64,000 nucleotides of DNA from Mycobacterium sp. ITM-2016-00316. GTDB taxonomy: Bacteria; Actinomycetota; Actinomycetes; Mycobacteriales; Mycobacteriaceae. This document shows positions 44,709-53,095 of this stretch, piece after piece; within the stretch, counting starts at the first letter, position 1; each line of letters begins with the position of its first letter. The notes under the pieces are model-generated. The model ran no database searches. It had not been told where the DNA came from and worked only from the letters and a program-made list of their open reading frames with translations. The DNA is taken from NCBI RefSeq assembly GCF_002968335.2, contig NZ_CP134398.1, forward strand, positions 3,782,001-3,846,000. The letters run 5' to 3'. A program made the translations under genes and the position numbers.

Positions 44709-46373
44709 ATGAGCACGGTTTTTTCGCAGGAACACGACAGCCTGACCGACGGTTTCGTCACGTTCCCGGCCGAACGGGCCGCCGCGTACCGGAAGGCCGG
44801 CTATTGGACCGGCGCGCCGCTGGATTCCATTCTCAGCAACGGCGCCGCGACATGGCCCGACGTCACCGCGATCGTCGATAGCGAGCGCAGCTACACGTTC
44901 GCCGAACTGGACGCCACCGCCGACCTGGTGGCCGCTCGGCTCACCGCCCTGGGATTGCGGCCCGGTGACCGGGTGCTGCTCCAGTTGCCCAACACCACCC
45001 AGTTCGCCGTCGCCTTCTTCGGCCTGTTGCGCGCGGGCGTGGTTCCGGTGATGTGCCTGTCCGGCCACCGTTCGGCCGAACTGAGCCACTTCGCCGGTGT
45101 CAGCGGCGCGGTCGGGCTCGTGATCACCGACACCGCAGCCGGTTTCGATTTCCGCACCATGGCCGCGCAACTGCAGAAGGACCATCCCGCGCTGCGCCAT
45201 GTCATCGTCGACGGCGACCCCGGCGACTACCTTGCGTGGTCCGCGCTGACCGATCCGGCCGGCGACGCGCCCACCGCAGCGCCCGCCCGGGGGGACGTCG
45301 ACCCGGCCGAACCCGCCCTGCTGCTCGTCTCCGGCGGCACCACCGGCCTGCCCAAGCTGATCCCCCGCACCCATGACGACTACGTCTACACCGCGGTCGC
45401 CTCGGCCCAGGAATACCTGATGACCAGCGAGGACACCTACCTCGTCGCATTGCCCGCCGGGCACAACTTCCCGCTGGGCTGCCCCGGGCTGCTGGGCGCG
45501 ATGACCGTCGGCGCCCCCACCGTGTTCACCCACGACCCGAGCCCGGAGAACACATTCGCGCTCATCGACAAGCACCGCGTGACGGTGACGGGCCTGGTCA
45601 ACGCCCTGGCCAAGGTCTGGGCGCAGGCCTGTGACTGGGAACCGGTGCTGCCGACGTCGCTGCGGGTGGTGCAGGTGGGCGGATCGCGGATGACGGCGGA
45701 CGAGGCGAAGTTCATTCTCGACAACCTCACCGGCGGCCTGTCCCAGATCTTCGGGATGGCCGAGGGCATGTTGAACTTCACCCGCCCCGGTGACCCGGTC
45801 GACGTCCTGCTGCACACCCAGGGCCGGCCGATGTCCCCGCTCGACGAGATGCTCGTCGTCGACGAGCACGGCGACGCCGTGGCCCCCGGCCAGGAGGGCG
45901 AACTCCTGGTGCGCGGGCCCAACACCATCAATGGGTACTACCGTGCCGAGGAAGCCAACGCGCGCTCGTTCAGCCCGGACGGCTACTACCGCTCCGGGGA
46001 CCGGGTGCGGATTTTCGCCGACGGCCCGCTGGCCGGCTACGTCGAGGTGACCGGGCGCATCAAGGACGTCATCCACCGCGGCGGCGAGACCGTGTCGGCC
46101 TCCGATCTGGAGGAGCACCTGTTCGCGCACCCGGGGATCTACGCGGCCGCCGCGGTGGCCATGCCGGACGAGTATCTCGGCGAGAAGATCTGCGCCGCAG
46201 TCGTTTTCTCCGGGAAGGCGCTGACGCTGGCCGAGCTGAACAGCTTCCTGGACAGCCGTGGCGTGTCCGCGCACACCAAGCCGGACATGCTCGCCCCACT
46301 GCCGGCATTGCCCAAGACCGCCGTCGGCAAGGTCGACAAGAAACAGATCATCGCGGTGCTGGAGTCTTCGTGA
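44709..46373 (+). CDS. mbtA: aryl-acid-AMP ligase MbtA
   Basis: A stand-alone adenylating enzyme that makes aryl-AMP and transfers the aryl group to the ArCP of MbtB. In 554 residues: A3 core VSGGTTGLPKLIPRTHDDY (near 220), the aryl-acid pocket region LPAGHNFPLGCPGLLGAMTV, MAEGMLNFTRPGDP, RSGDRVRIF, and a C-terminal PKTAVGKVDKKQ with the catalytic Lys. This is the DhbE/EntE/MbtA class for salicylate-type acids. The ATG at 44709 is the start; the leader spans two IdeR boxes. Given the PKS next door, its natural substrate here may be 6-methylsalicylate rather than salicylate. Confidence 0.96.
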   Translation: MSTVFSQEHDSLTDGFVTFPAERAAAYRKAGYWTGAPLDSILSNGAATWPDVTAIVDSERSYTFAELDATADLVAARLTALGLRPGDRVLLQLPNTTQFAVAFFGLLRAGVVPVMCLSGHRSAELSHFAGVSGAVGLVITDTAAGFDFRTMAAQLQKDHPALRHVIVDGDPGDYLAWSALTDPAGDAPTAAPARGDVDPAEPALLLVSGGTTGLPKLIPRTHDDYVYTAVASAQEYLMTSEDTYLVALPAGHNFPLGCPGLLGAMTVGAPTVFTHDPSPENTFALIDKHRVTVTGLVNALAKVWAQACDWEPVLPTSLRVVQVGGSRMTADEAKFILDNLTGGLSQIFGMAEGMLNFTRPGDPVDVLLHTQGRPMSPLDEMLVVDEHGDAVAPGQEGELLVRGPNTINGYYRAEEANARSFSPDGYYRSGDRVRIFADGPLAGYVEVTGRIKDVIHRGGETVSASDLEEHLFAHPGIYAAAAVAMPDEYLGEKICAAVVFSGKALTLAELNSFLDSRGVSAHTKPDMLAPLPALPKTAVGKVDKKQIIAVLESS

Positions 46374-46411
46374 CCGTTAATCCGTTCACGTACTTGGATT
46401 CTGGCCGACCA

Positions 46412-46429
46412 GTGTGCCCTGGGGCACAC
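46412..46429 (+). promoter_or_regulatory. 18-nt palindrome between mbtA and the PKS
   Basis: GTGTGCC-CTGG-GGCACAC is a perfect 7-bp inverted repeat with a 4-base centre, in the 132-bp gap after mbtA. No T-run follows, so it is a weak terminator candidate at best. It could be an operator or an RNA hairpin modulating read-through from mbtA. Confidence 0.45.
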
Positions 46430-46505
46430 CAGGTAGCCCTCCACCGGCCGCCGCCACGTGCCACGATCTCTGTCAACGCCAATGATGTGAAGAGGATTCG
46501 CAGCC

Positions 46506-49500
46506 GTGACGCTTAACCAGGACCCCACCCTGGAACCGATCGCCATCGTCGGTATCGGGTGCCGGCTCGCCGGCGACGTCAACAACCCGGCCGACTTCTG
46601 GCGGTTCCTGCTCGACAGCGGTACCGCGGTGGGCGAGGTTCCGGCCGAACGGTGGGAGCCCTACCTGCGCCGGGATCCTCGCAACGCCGCGATCCTGAAG
46701 GCCACCACACCCTGGGGCAGCTTCCTGTCCGACCTGCCCGGCTTCGACGCCGAGTTCTTCGGGGTCTCCCCGCGCGAGGCCGAACTGATGGACCCGCAGC
46801 AGCGACTGGCCCTCGAGGTCAGCTGGGAAGCGCTGGAAGACGCGGGTGTGCCGCCCCGTTCGCTGGCCGGCAGCGACACCGCGGTGCTGATGGGCGTCAA
46901 CTCCGACGACTACGGCAAGCTCGTCATGGAGGACCTGCCCGGGATCGAGGCCTGGACCGGGATCGGCACCGCGCTGTGCGGTATCGCCAACCGGGTCTCG
47001 CACCTCCTCGATCTGCGCGGCCCCAGCGTCGCCCTCGACGCCGCCTGCGCGGCCTCCCTGGTGGCCGTGCATCAGGCCTGCCAACTGTTGCGGGCCGGCG
47101 AGACATCGCTGGCTCTGGCCGGCGGTGTCAGCGCACTGATCGGCCCCGGACTGACCCGGGTGCTGGACGTGGCCGGGGCGACCGCCCCGGACGGACGGTG
47201 CAAATCGTTCGACGAGTCCGCCGACGGTTACGGCCGTGGCGAAGGTGCCGCCGTGGTGGTGCTCAAGCGCCTGGCCGACGCGCAACGCGACGACGACCGG
47301 GTGCTGGCGATCGTGCGCGGCGGCGCGGTCGCCCAGGACGGCAAGACCGTCGGCATCATGTCGCCCAACGGTGACGCGCAGGAGCAGATGTTCCGGCTCA
47401 CCTGCCGCACCGCGGGTATCGACCCGGCGAGTATCGACTTCGTGGAGGCGCACGGCACCGGAACCCCGACCGGCGACCCGGTGGAACTGACCGCGCTGTC
47501 GGCGGTGTACGGAGCGGGTCGCGCGGATCGACCGTGCGTGGTCGGCTCGGTCAAACCCAACACCGGGCACCTGGAGGGCGGCGCCGGCGTGGTCGGTCTG
47601 GTCAAGGCCGCGCTGGCGCTGCACCACGAGGCGATCCCGCCGACCGCCGGCGTGCAGACCCCCACCACCGCGGTGGACTGGTCCACCAACGGCCTGCGGG
47701 TCAACACCGAGACCGAGATCTGGCCGCGCACCGAGCAGCCGCGCCGCGCCGCGGTGTGCAGCTACGGCTACGGCGGGACCATCGCGCACGTCCTGCTCGA
47801 AGAGGCGCCCGCACCGGTGGCCATCGAGACCCCGAAAGACACCACCTACCAGGTCATTCCGGTCTCCGGACGGTCCCCGTCCCGGCTGTCTGCCAACGCC
47901 GAGGCGCTGAGCGACCAGCTGCGGTCGGCACACCATTCGCTGACCGAGGTGGCCGGCACGCTGTGGTCGCGGCGGTCCCACGAGCCCGTGCGTGCCGCGA
48001 TCATCGCCGAGGACCACAAGCAACTGGTCGTCGGCCTGGACGCATTGGCGGGCGGCGAACGCCACTCCTCGGTGGCCACCGGCTCGGTGGTGCCCGGCGC
48101 CGCCGACGGTGCGGTCTGGGTGTGCTCAGGACACGGCTCGCACTGGGTCGGCATGGGTGCCGAACTGCTGTGCGAGGAACCCGATTTCGCCGCAGTCATC
48201 GACGCGATCGACCCGATCTTCGATGCCGAGCTGGGCTTCTCCGCCCGTGCGGCGCTCTCCAGTGGCGAGCATGGTGGTACCGATCAGGTGCAGGCACTGA
48301 CCTTCGCGATGCAGGTCGGGCTGGCCGCGGTGCTGCGCTCCCGCGGGGCGGCACCCGCGGCGGTCATCGGGCACTCCGTCGGCGAGGTCGCCGCGTGCGT
48401 CATCGCCGGGGTGTTCGACCTGACCGACGGCGCCAGGATCGCCTGCTACCGCGCCCGCGGTTTCCGCACCGTGCAGGGCCAGGGTGCGATGGCCCTGGTC
48501 GCGCTGTCCTTCGCCGAGGCCGAGCAGCGCCTCGCCGGGCAGAGCGCTGTGGTCGCCGCGATCAGTGCGGCGCCGCAATCCACCGTCATCTCCGGCACCG
48601 CCGACGAGGTGCGGGCCATCACCGCCGACTGGTCGGCCCAGGGCATCATGACCCGCGCGGTGAACACCGATGTCGCGTTCCACAGTCCCGCCATGGACGG
48701 CCTGACCGCCGAACTGGCCCGCCTCACCGGTGCGCTGTCACCGCAGGCACCGGCCATCCCGCTCTACAGCACGGCGATGGCCGATCCGCGGTCGACCGCG
48801 CTGCGCGGTCCCGACTACTGGGTGACCAACCTGCGCGGGCGGGTCCGGTTCAGCGAAGCCGTCACCGCCGCTGCCGAGGACGGCCACCGCCTGTTCCTGG
48901 AGATCGCCGCGCACCCGGTGGTCTCGCATTCCATCGTCGACACCCTGTCGCACAACGAAATCGACGAATTCGCGGTGTTGCCCCTGCACCGCCGCAACAT
49001 GCCGGAAGTGCGCTCGGTCACCACCGCGATCGCTGCCCTGCATTGTCACGGCGCTCCCGTGGCGCTGCGCCCGTCCCACACCCGGTGGGCCCACGGCCTG
49101 CCCGGCACGCAGTGGCAGCACCGCCGGTTCTGGCGCACCCCCGCCGCGCCACCCGGTGGCGGCGCGGTGCACGACCCGCAGACCAACACGCTGCTCGGCG
49201 GCCGCCTCGAGGTGACCGCCGCGGTGCCCGCCAAGGTCTGGCAGACCCAGCTGGACATGGACACCCGGCCCTACCCGGGCGATCACCCGGTGCAGGGCAC
49301 CGAGATCATCCCGGCCGCGGTGCTGCTGAACACCTTCCTGACCGCGACCGGTGGCGATCTCGCCGATGTGCGGCTGCGCACCCCGGTGGCTCCGGGTCGG
49401 GCCCGTTCGGTGCAGGTCGTGTTGCAGGACCGAGCGCTGGCCCTGGCTTCACGGATCGAAGACACCGACGCGAGCACCGATTCCGATGGCGGCTGGCTCA

Positions 49501-51635
49501 CCCACTGCACCGCCGTATCCGCGACCGGCACCGAATCATCGCTGCCCGCACTCGATATCGCGGGCGCGCGGGCGCGCTGCACCGAGACGCTGCCCGCCGG
49601 ACACGTCGTGGACACGCTGGCCGAGCTGGGCGTGGCGGCCATGGGGTTCCCCTGGGAGATCACCGAACTGCTGCGCGGTGACGGCGAGTTGCTGGCCGTG
49701 GTGCGCGCCGAGCCGGACGGTTCCGCGCCGGCCACCTGGGCCGGTCTGGTGGATGCCGCGACCTCGGCGGCGTCGATCGTGTTCGAGAGCCCGCTGCGGT
49801 TGCGGATGCCGGCGCGCGTCGACCGGGTGACGCTGCGCGGCGCACCGGTTGCGTTGGCGCTGATGCATATTCGCCGCGCGACCGACGGCACGATCGCCGA
49901 TGTGACGATCGCCGACGCCGGGGGCACGGTGGTCGGTGCGATCGACGGCATGTTCTTCGACCAGCTGGAGAATCCCGGCGGCAACGACGTCAGCCGGATG
50001 ATGCAGCAGCTCCAGTGGCATCCGACGACCTGGACCGAATCAGCACGGCCGTCGCAGGTGATCCTGGTGGGTGGCGACGCGCAGACGCTGGCCTGGTGCA
50101 TGCGTGATCTCGCCGCCGCCGATGTGGACCACCGGCTGTGCACATCGCCGGACGAGATCCCCGCCGCGCTGGCGCCCGGCGCGGTGGTGCTGGTGCTGCC
50201 CCGGCCCGCTGATGCGCCGATCGAGACGGTCGGCCTGCTACATCAGGCGCTGACCACGCTGCTGGACCGGGCGGCCCCGGCTCAGCTGTGGGCGCTGACC
50301 CGCGGTGTCTACGAGGGCAGCGATATCGACAGTTCACCGTTGTGGGGTTTTTCCCGCATCGCCGCCGCCGAACACCCCGGAGTGTGGGGCGGCGTCCTCG
50401 ACGTGGCCGATGACAGCCTGCCGATCGGGGTGCTCGCCACGCTCGGCGGCCAGGGTGTCGTCGTGGTCCGCGACGATATCGCGCTGACCGCACGCCTGAC
50501 CCACGCCGAATCGACCAGGAGAACCACACTGTCCTGCTCGCCGGCCGGCACCTACCTGATCACCGGCGGCACCGGGGCCCTCGGTGTGCGCGTCGCCGCG
50601 CGACTGGCCGATCTGGGGGCACGCCGCATCGTGCTGGTGTCCCGCAGCGGTATTGCCGACCGCGCGTCCTGGGATACCGGGGCCGAGCCCGCACGCACCA
50701 TCCTGTCGCTGGAGGAACGCGGTGTGTCGGTGCGGGTCGCCGCCGTCGATATCGCCGCCTCCGGTGCAGCCGCCGAGCTGCGGTCCGTTCTGGGTGATCT
50801 GCCCCCGGTGCGGGGCGTGGTGCATGCCGCCGGCGTGGAGGCCGGCGCCCTGCTGGCGGGCACCACCGCCGAGGATTTCGCACAAGCCATGCGCCCCAAG
50901 GTCGACGGCACCCTGACCCTGCACGAGCTGTTCCCACCCGGCGAGCTGGACTGGCTGGTGCTGTTCTCCTCCTGCGGCTATCTGGCGGGCTTCCCCGGCC
51001 AGGGCGCCTATGCCTGTGCGAACGCCTTCCTCGACGCGTTCGCCCAGCACCGCCGCAGCCTGGGCGACCGGACGACCGCGGTGGCCTGGACTGCCTGGCG
51101 CGGCCTCGGAATGGGTTCGGCGTCAAGCTTTGTCGCCGCACAGCTGAACGCGCTGGGCATGGGTACCGTCGGGGCCGACGATGCGATGCGTGCACTGGAT
51201 CTCGCGGTGCGTGCCGATCAGGCCCATATCGTGGTGCTACCGGTGACTACCGATGCCGCCTCGGTGCCGATGCTCGCCGATATCGCACCCCGCGACGACG
51301 AGGACACCGGCCTGGATGGGCTGGCGCTGCCGGTCGGGCGCGAGGGGGTGGACACCGCGGTGTGGGTGGCCGAACTGGTGGTCGGCGCGGTGGCCGCCGA
51401 ACTGGGTCTGCCCGACGACGGTGTGGACCCGCGCTCGCCGCTGGCCGAGATAGGTGTGGACTCGATCATGACGGTCGCATTGCGCAAGCAGCTGGAGCGC
51501 AAGACCGGGCTGGCGTTACCGCCGACCCTGCTGTGGGAGCACCCGACCGCCGCCGCGGTGACCACCAGAATCGTGGAAATGCTGGCACCGCACGATCATT
51601 CGGTGACCGAGCAGGTCGGGGCGTCCTGCGCCTGA
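46506..51635 (+). CDS. iterative type I PKS, 6-methylsalicylic acid synthase type
   Basis: Predicted to build 6-methylsalicylate from one acetyl and three malonyl units as the aryl cap of mycobactin. In 1709 residues: KS (Cys in LDAACAASLVAVH near 182, HGTGTPTGD near 316, NTGHLEGGAG near 353), AT (SGHGSHWVGMGAELL, GHSVGEVAA near 622, VAFHSPAMD near 723, malonyl type), DH/thiohydrolase region (YPGDHPVQGTEIIPAAVLLN near 926), KR (LITGGTGALGVRVAARLADL near 1354, GAYACANAFLDAF near 1501) and ACP (LAEIGVDSIMTVALRKQ near 1651). There is no ER, MT or TE. DAACAASL, DHPVQGTEI, domain order and length are as in fungal and bacterial 6-MSA synthases. It is codirectional with mbtA and sits where mbtJ/mbtI lie in M. 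tuberculosis. Confidence 0.88.
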   Translation: MTLNQDPTLEPIAIVGIGCRLAGDVNNPADFWRFLLDSGTAVGEVPAERWEPYLRRDPRNAAILKATTPWGSFLSDLPGFDAEFFGVSPREAELMDPQQRLALEVSWEALEDAGVPPRSLAGSDTAVLMGVNSDDYGKLVMEDLPGIEAWTGIGTALCGIANRVSHLLDLRGPSVALDAACAASLVAVHQACQLLRAGETSLALAGGVSALIGPGLTRVLDVAGATAPDGRCKSFDESADGYGRGEGAAVVVLKRLADAQRDDDRVLAIVRGGAVAQDGKTVGIMSPNGDAQEQMFRLTCRTAGIDPASIDFVEAHGTGTPTGDPVELTALSAVYGAGRADRPCVVGSVKPNTGHLEGGAGVVGLVKAALALHHEAIPPTAGVQTPTTAVDWSTNGLRVNTETEIWPRTEQPRRAAVCSYGYGGTIAHVLLEEAPAPVAIETPKDTTYQVIPVSGRSPSRLSANAEALSDQLRSAHHSLTEVAGTLWSRRSHEPVRAAIIAEDHKQLVVGLDALAGGERHSSVATGSVVPGAADGAVWVCSGHGSHWVGMGAELLCEEPDFAAVIDAIDPIFDAELGFSARAALSSGEHGGTDQVQALTFAMQVGLAAVLRSRGAAPAAVIGHSVGEVAACVIAGVFDLTDGARIACYRARGFRTVQGQGAMALVALSFAEAEQRLAGQSAVVAAISAAPQSTVISGTADEVRAITADWSAQGIMTRAVNTDVAFHSPAMDGLTAELARLTGALSPQAPAIPLYSTAMADPRSTALRGPDYWVTNLRGRVRFSEAVTAAAEDGHRLFLEIAAHPVVSHSIVDTLSHNEIDEFAVLPLHRRNMPEVRSVTTAIAALHCHGAPVALRPSHTRWAHGLPGTQWQHRRFWRTPAAPPGGGAVHDPQTNTLLGGRLEVTAAVPAKVWQTQLDMDTRPYPGDHPVQGTEIIPAAVLLNTFLTATGGDLADVRLRTPVAPGRARSVQVVLQDRALALASRIEDTDASTDSDGGWLTHCTAVSATGTESSLPALDIAGARARCTETLPAGHVVDTLAELGVAAMGFPWEITELLRGDGELLAVVRAEPDGSAPATWAGLVDAATSAASIVFESPLRLRMPARVDRVTLRGAPVALALMHIRRATDGTIADVTIADAGGTVVGAIDGMFFDQLENPGGNDVSRMMQQLQWHPTTWTESARPSQVILVGGDAQTLAWCMRDLAAADVDHRLCTSPDEIPAALAPGAVVLVLPRPADAPIETVGLLHQALTTLLDRAAPAQLWALTRGVYEGSDIDSSPLWGFSRIAAAEHPGVWGGVLDVADDSLPIGVLATLGGQGVVVVRDDIALTARLTHAESTRRTTLSCSPAGTYLITGGTGALGVRVAARLADLGARRIVLVSRSGIADRASWDTGAEPARTILSLEERGVSVRVAAVDIAASGAAAELRSVLGDLPPVRGVVHAAGVEAGALLAGTTAEDFAQAMRPKVDGTLTLHELFPPGELDWLVLFSSCGYLAGFPGQGAYACANAFLDAFAQHRRSLGDRTTAVAWTAWRGLGMGSASSFVAAQLNALGMGTVGADDAMRALDLAVRADQAHIVVLPVTTDAASVPMLADIAPRDDEDTGLDGLALPVGREGVDTAVWVAELVVGAVAAELGLPDDGVDPRSPLAEIGVDSIMTVALRKQLERKTGLALPPTLLWEHPTAAAVTTRIVEMLAPHDHSVTEQVGASCA

Positions 51636-51647
51636 CTCCCGGGGATC

Positions 51648-52781
51648 TCAGTCCTCGAGCAGGTCCCGCACCACCGCGTCGGCCAGCAGCCGACCCCGGT
51701 CGGTGAGCACCAGCCGGTCGGCGGCGGCGACCACCAGTCCATCGGTGAGCGCGATATCGGCGCGCCGCCGCTCGGGTTCGGTGAGCACCCCGCGCGGCAG
51801 GCCGCTGCGCAGCCGCATCCGCAGCATCACGTCCTCCATGTGCCGGGCGGCGGCATCGATCTCCTCGGAATCCGCCACCGGTAGCCGGCGCTCGGCCAGC
51901 GCCTGCGCATATGCGTTGGGGTGCTTGATGTTCCACCATCTGCGCGCCCCGAGGAAGCTGTGTGCGCCCGGCCCGGCACCCCACCAGTGGCCACCGTCCC
52001 AGTACCCGAGGTTGTGCCGGCACTCACCGCCGGGACGGCTCCAGTTGGACACCTCGTACCACTGCAGACCGGCCGCCGACAGATGCGCGTCGAGCAGTTC
52101 GTAGCGGTCGGCCAGCACATCGTTGTCCGGTGCCGGCAGTTCGCCGCGGCGCACCCGGCGGGCCAGCGCGGTGCCGTCCTCCACGATCAGCGCATAGGCC
52201 GACACATGGTCGACATCCGCGCCCAGTGCGGTCTCGATGGAGCGCACCAGATCATCGTCGGTCTCGCCGGGCGTGCCGTAGATCAGATCGAGATTGACAT
52301 GCTCGAACCCCTCGGCGCGGGCCTCCAGCGCGGCGGCCGGGGCCCGGCCCGCCGAGTGCACGCGGTCCAGCACCTTGAGCACATGCGTCGCGGCCGACTG
52401 CATACCCAGCGAGATACGGGTGTAGCCGGCCGCGCGCAGCGTCCCGAACAGTTCGGGCGAGCTGGACTCCGGGTTGGCTTCGGTGGTCACCTCCGCGCCG
52501 GGCGCCAGCTGAAAGTGGTCGCGCACCGCCGCCAGCACCGCCGCCAGCCCGTGTCCTCCCAGCATCGTCGGGGTGCCTCCGCCGACGAAGACGGTGTCGA
52601 CCGCCCGCGGGCCGACCTGCCGGGCCGCCAGTTCCAGCTCGACCCGCACGGCGGCCAGCCAGCCGTCGGGGTTGGCGCCCCCTAGCTCGGACGGTGTGTA
52701 GGTGTTGAAGTCGCAGTAACCGCAGCGGGTCGCACAGAACGGCACATGGATGTAGATGCCGAAGGGGCCGTCACTGCTCAT
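51648..52781 (-). CDS. hemW: radical SAM haem chaperone HemW / coproporphyrinogen dehydrogenase-like (HemN)
   Basis: A radical-SAM protein with the 4Fe-4S motif CATRCGYC following IYIHVPF, SAM-binding VDTVFVGGGTPTML, then ISLGMQSAATHVLKVLDRVH, DLIYGTPGET and WYEVSNWSRPGGECRHNLGY. A single-domain 377-residue protein of this kind is usually the haem chaperone HemW, although the M. tuberculosis gene (Rv2388c) is named hemN. The C-terminal HemN-C domain includes DGLVVAAADRLVLTDRGRLL. I take the ATG at 52781 (MSSDGPFG); two ATGs a few codons upstream are possible. It is convergent with the PKS (12-bp gap) and divergent from the sirA leader. Confidence 0.93.
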   Translation of the reverse strand: MSSDGPFGIYIHVPFCATRCGYCDFNTYTPSELGGANPDGWLAAVRVELELAARQVGPRAVDTVFVGGGTPTMLGGHGLAAVLAAVRDHFQLAPGAEVTTEANPESSSPELFGTLRAAGYTRISLGMQSAATHVLKVLDRVHSAGRAPAAALEARAEGFEHVNLDLIYGTPGETDDDLVRSIETALGADVDHVSAYALIVEDGTALARRVRRGELPAPDNDVLADRYELLDAHLSAAGLQWYEVSNWSRPGGECRHNLGYWDGGHWWGAGPGAHSFLGARRWWNIKHPNAYAQALAERRLPVADSEEIDAAARHMEDVMLRMRLRSGLPRGVLTEPERRRADIALTDGLVVAAADRLVLTDRGRLLADAVVRDLLED

Positions 52782-52794
52782 GCCCCGCATCATC

Positions 52795-52810
52795 GCAGAA
52801 CCTGTTCTGC
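52795..52810. promoter_or_regulatory. 16-bp palindrome upstream of the sirA leader
   Basis: GCAGAAC-CT-GTTCTGC is a perfect 7-bp inverted repeat midway between divergent hemW and the Cys leader peptide, about 60 bp upstream of the leader start. It looks like an operator for a dimeric regulator; I cannot name it. Confidence 0.5.
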
Positions 52811-52861
52811 TCACCCTGAGCGCAAATCTGGCCCGGTTAGGGCAGGTGGGGGCTTTCGTGG

Positions 52862-52867
52862 CAGAAT
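52862..52867 (+). promoter_or_regulatory. -10 box of leaderless Cys-leader transcript
   Basis: CAGAAT lies 7 nt before the GTG at 52875, the spacing expected if transcription starts on the GTG itself. This fits a leaderless short ORF. Confidence 0.55.
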
Positions 52868-52874
52868 GGCGGCC

Positions 52875-52970
52875 GTGACCGCCGCCGTTGACAGCACCAC
52901 CCGCATTGCGCTGGTGGTCCGGCGGCATGTCGACCTCAAGCGCATCTGCAGCTGTTGTTGTCCGTCCTGA
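52875..52970 (+). CDS. cysteine-attenuator leader peptide, 31 aa
   Basis: A short ORF upstream of sirA, ending in ICSCCCPS: four Cys codons within the last seven residues before the stop. In mycobacteria, leaderless polycysteine short ORFs upstream of sulfate-reduction genes act as cysteine-responsive attenuators; low Cys-tRNA stalls the ribosome and lets the operon be expressed. The GTG at 52875 is preceded by CAGAAT at the distance of a leaderless -10, with no Shine-Dalgarno. An in-frame ATG at 52866 is a weaker alternative. The stop is 125 bp before sirA, and a GCCGGC pair (53009-53014 and 53030-53035) in the gap can form a hairpin. Confidence 0.82.
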   Translation: MTAAVDSTTRIALVVRRHVDLKRICSCCCPS

Positions 52971-53095
52971 CCCGCGTCGATATCGGAATCAGCCCGCCCA
53001 CATCCTGAGCCGGCCGCCGGATCTGCGCCGCCGGCCAGCCCCCGGCGATGGCGCGATTTGCGAGCCCGCTCCTCCGACTAGGAGCCACCGACAAC

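Noticed and set aside
46506..51635. The large PKS as a mycocerosic/phthiocerol-type lipid synthase
   Set aside because: It has no ER domain and the AT carries the malonyl-type HSPAMD context. KS and DH motifs fit 6-MSA synthases, and the gene is placed with mbtA rather than with fadD or mmpL lipid genes.
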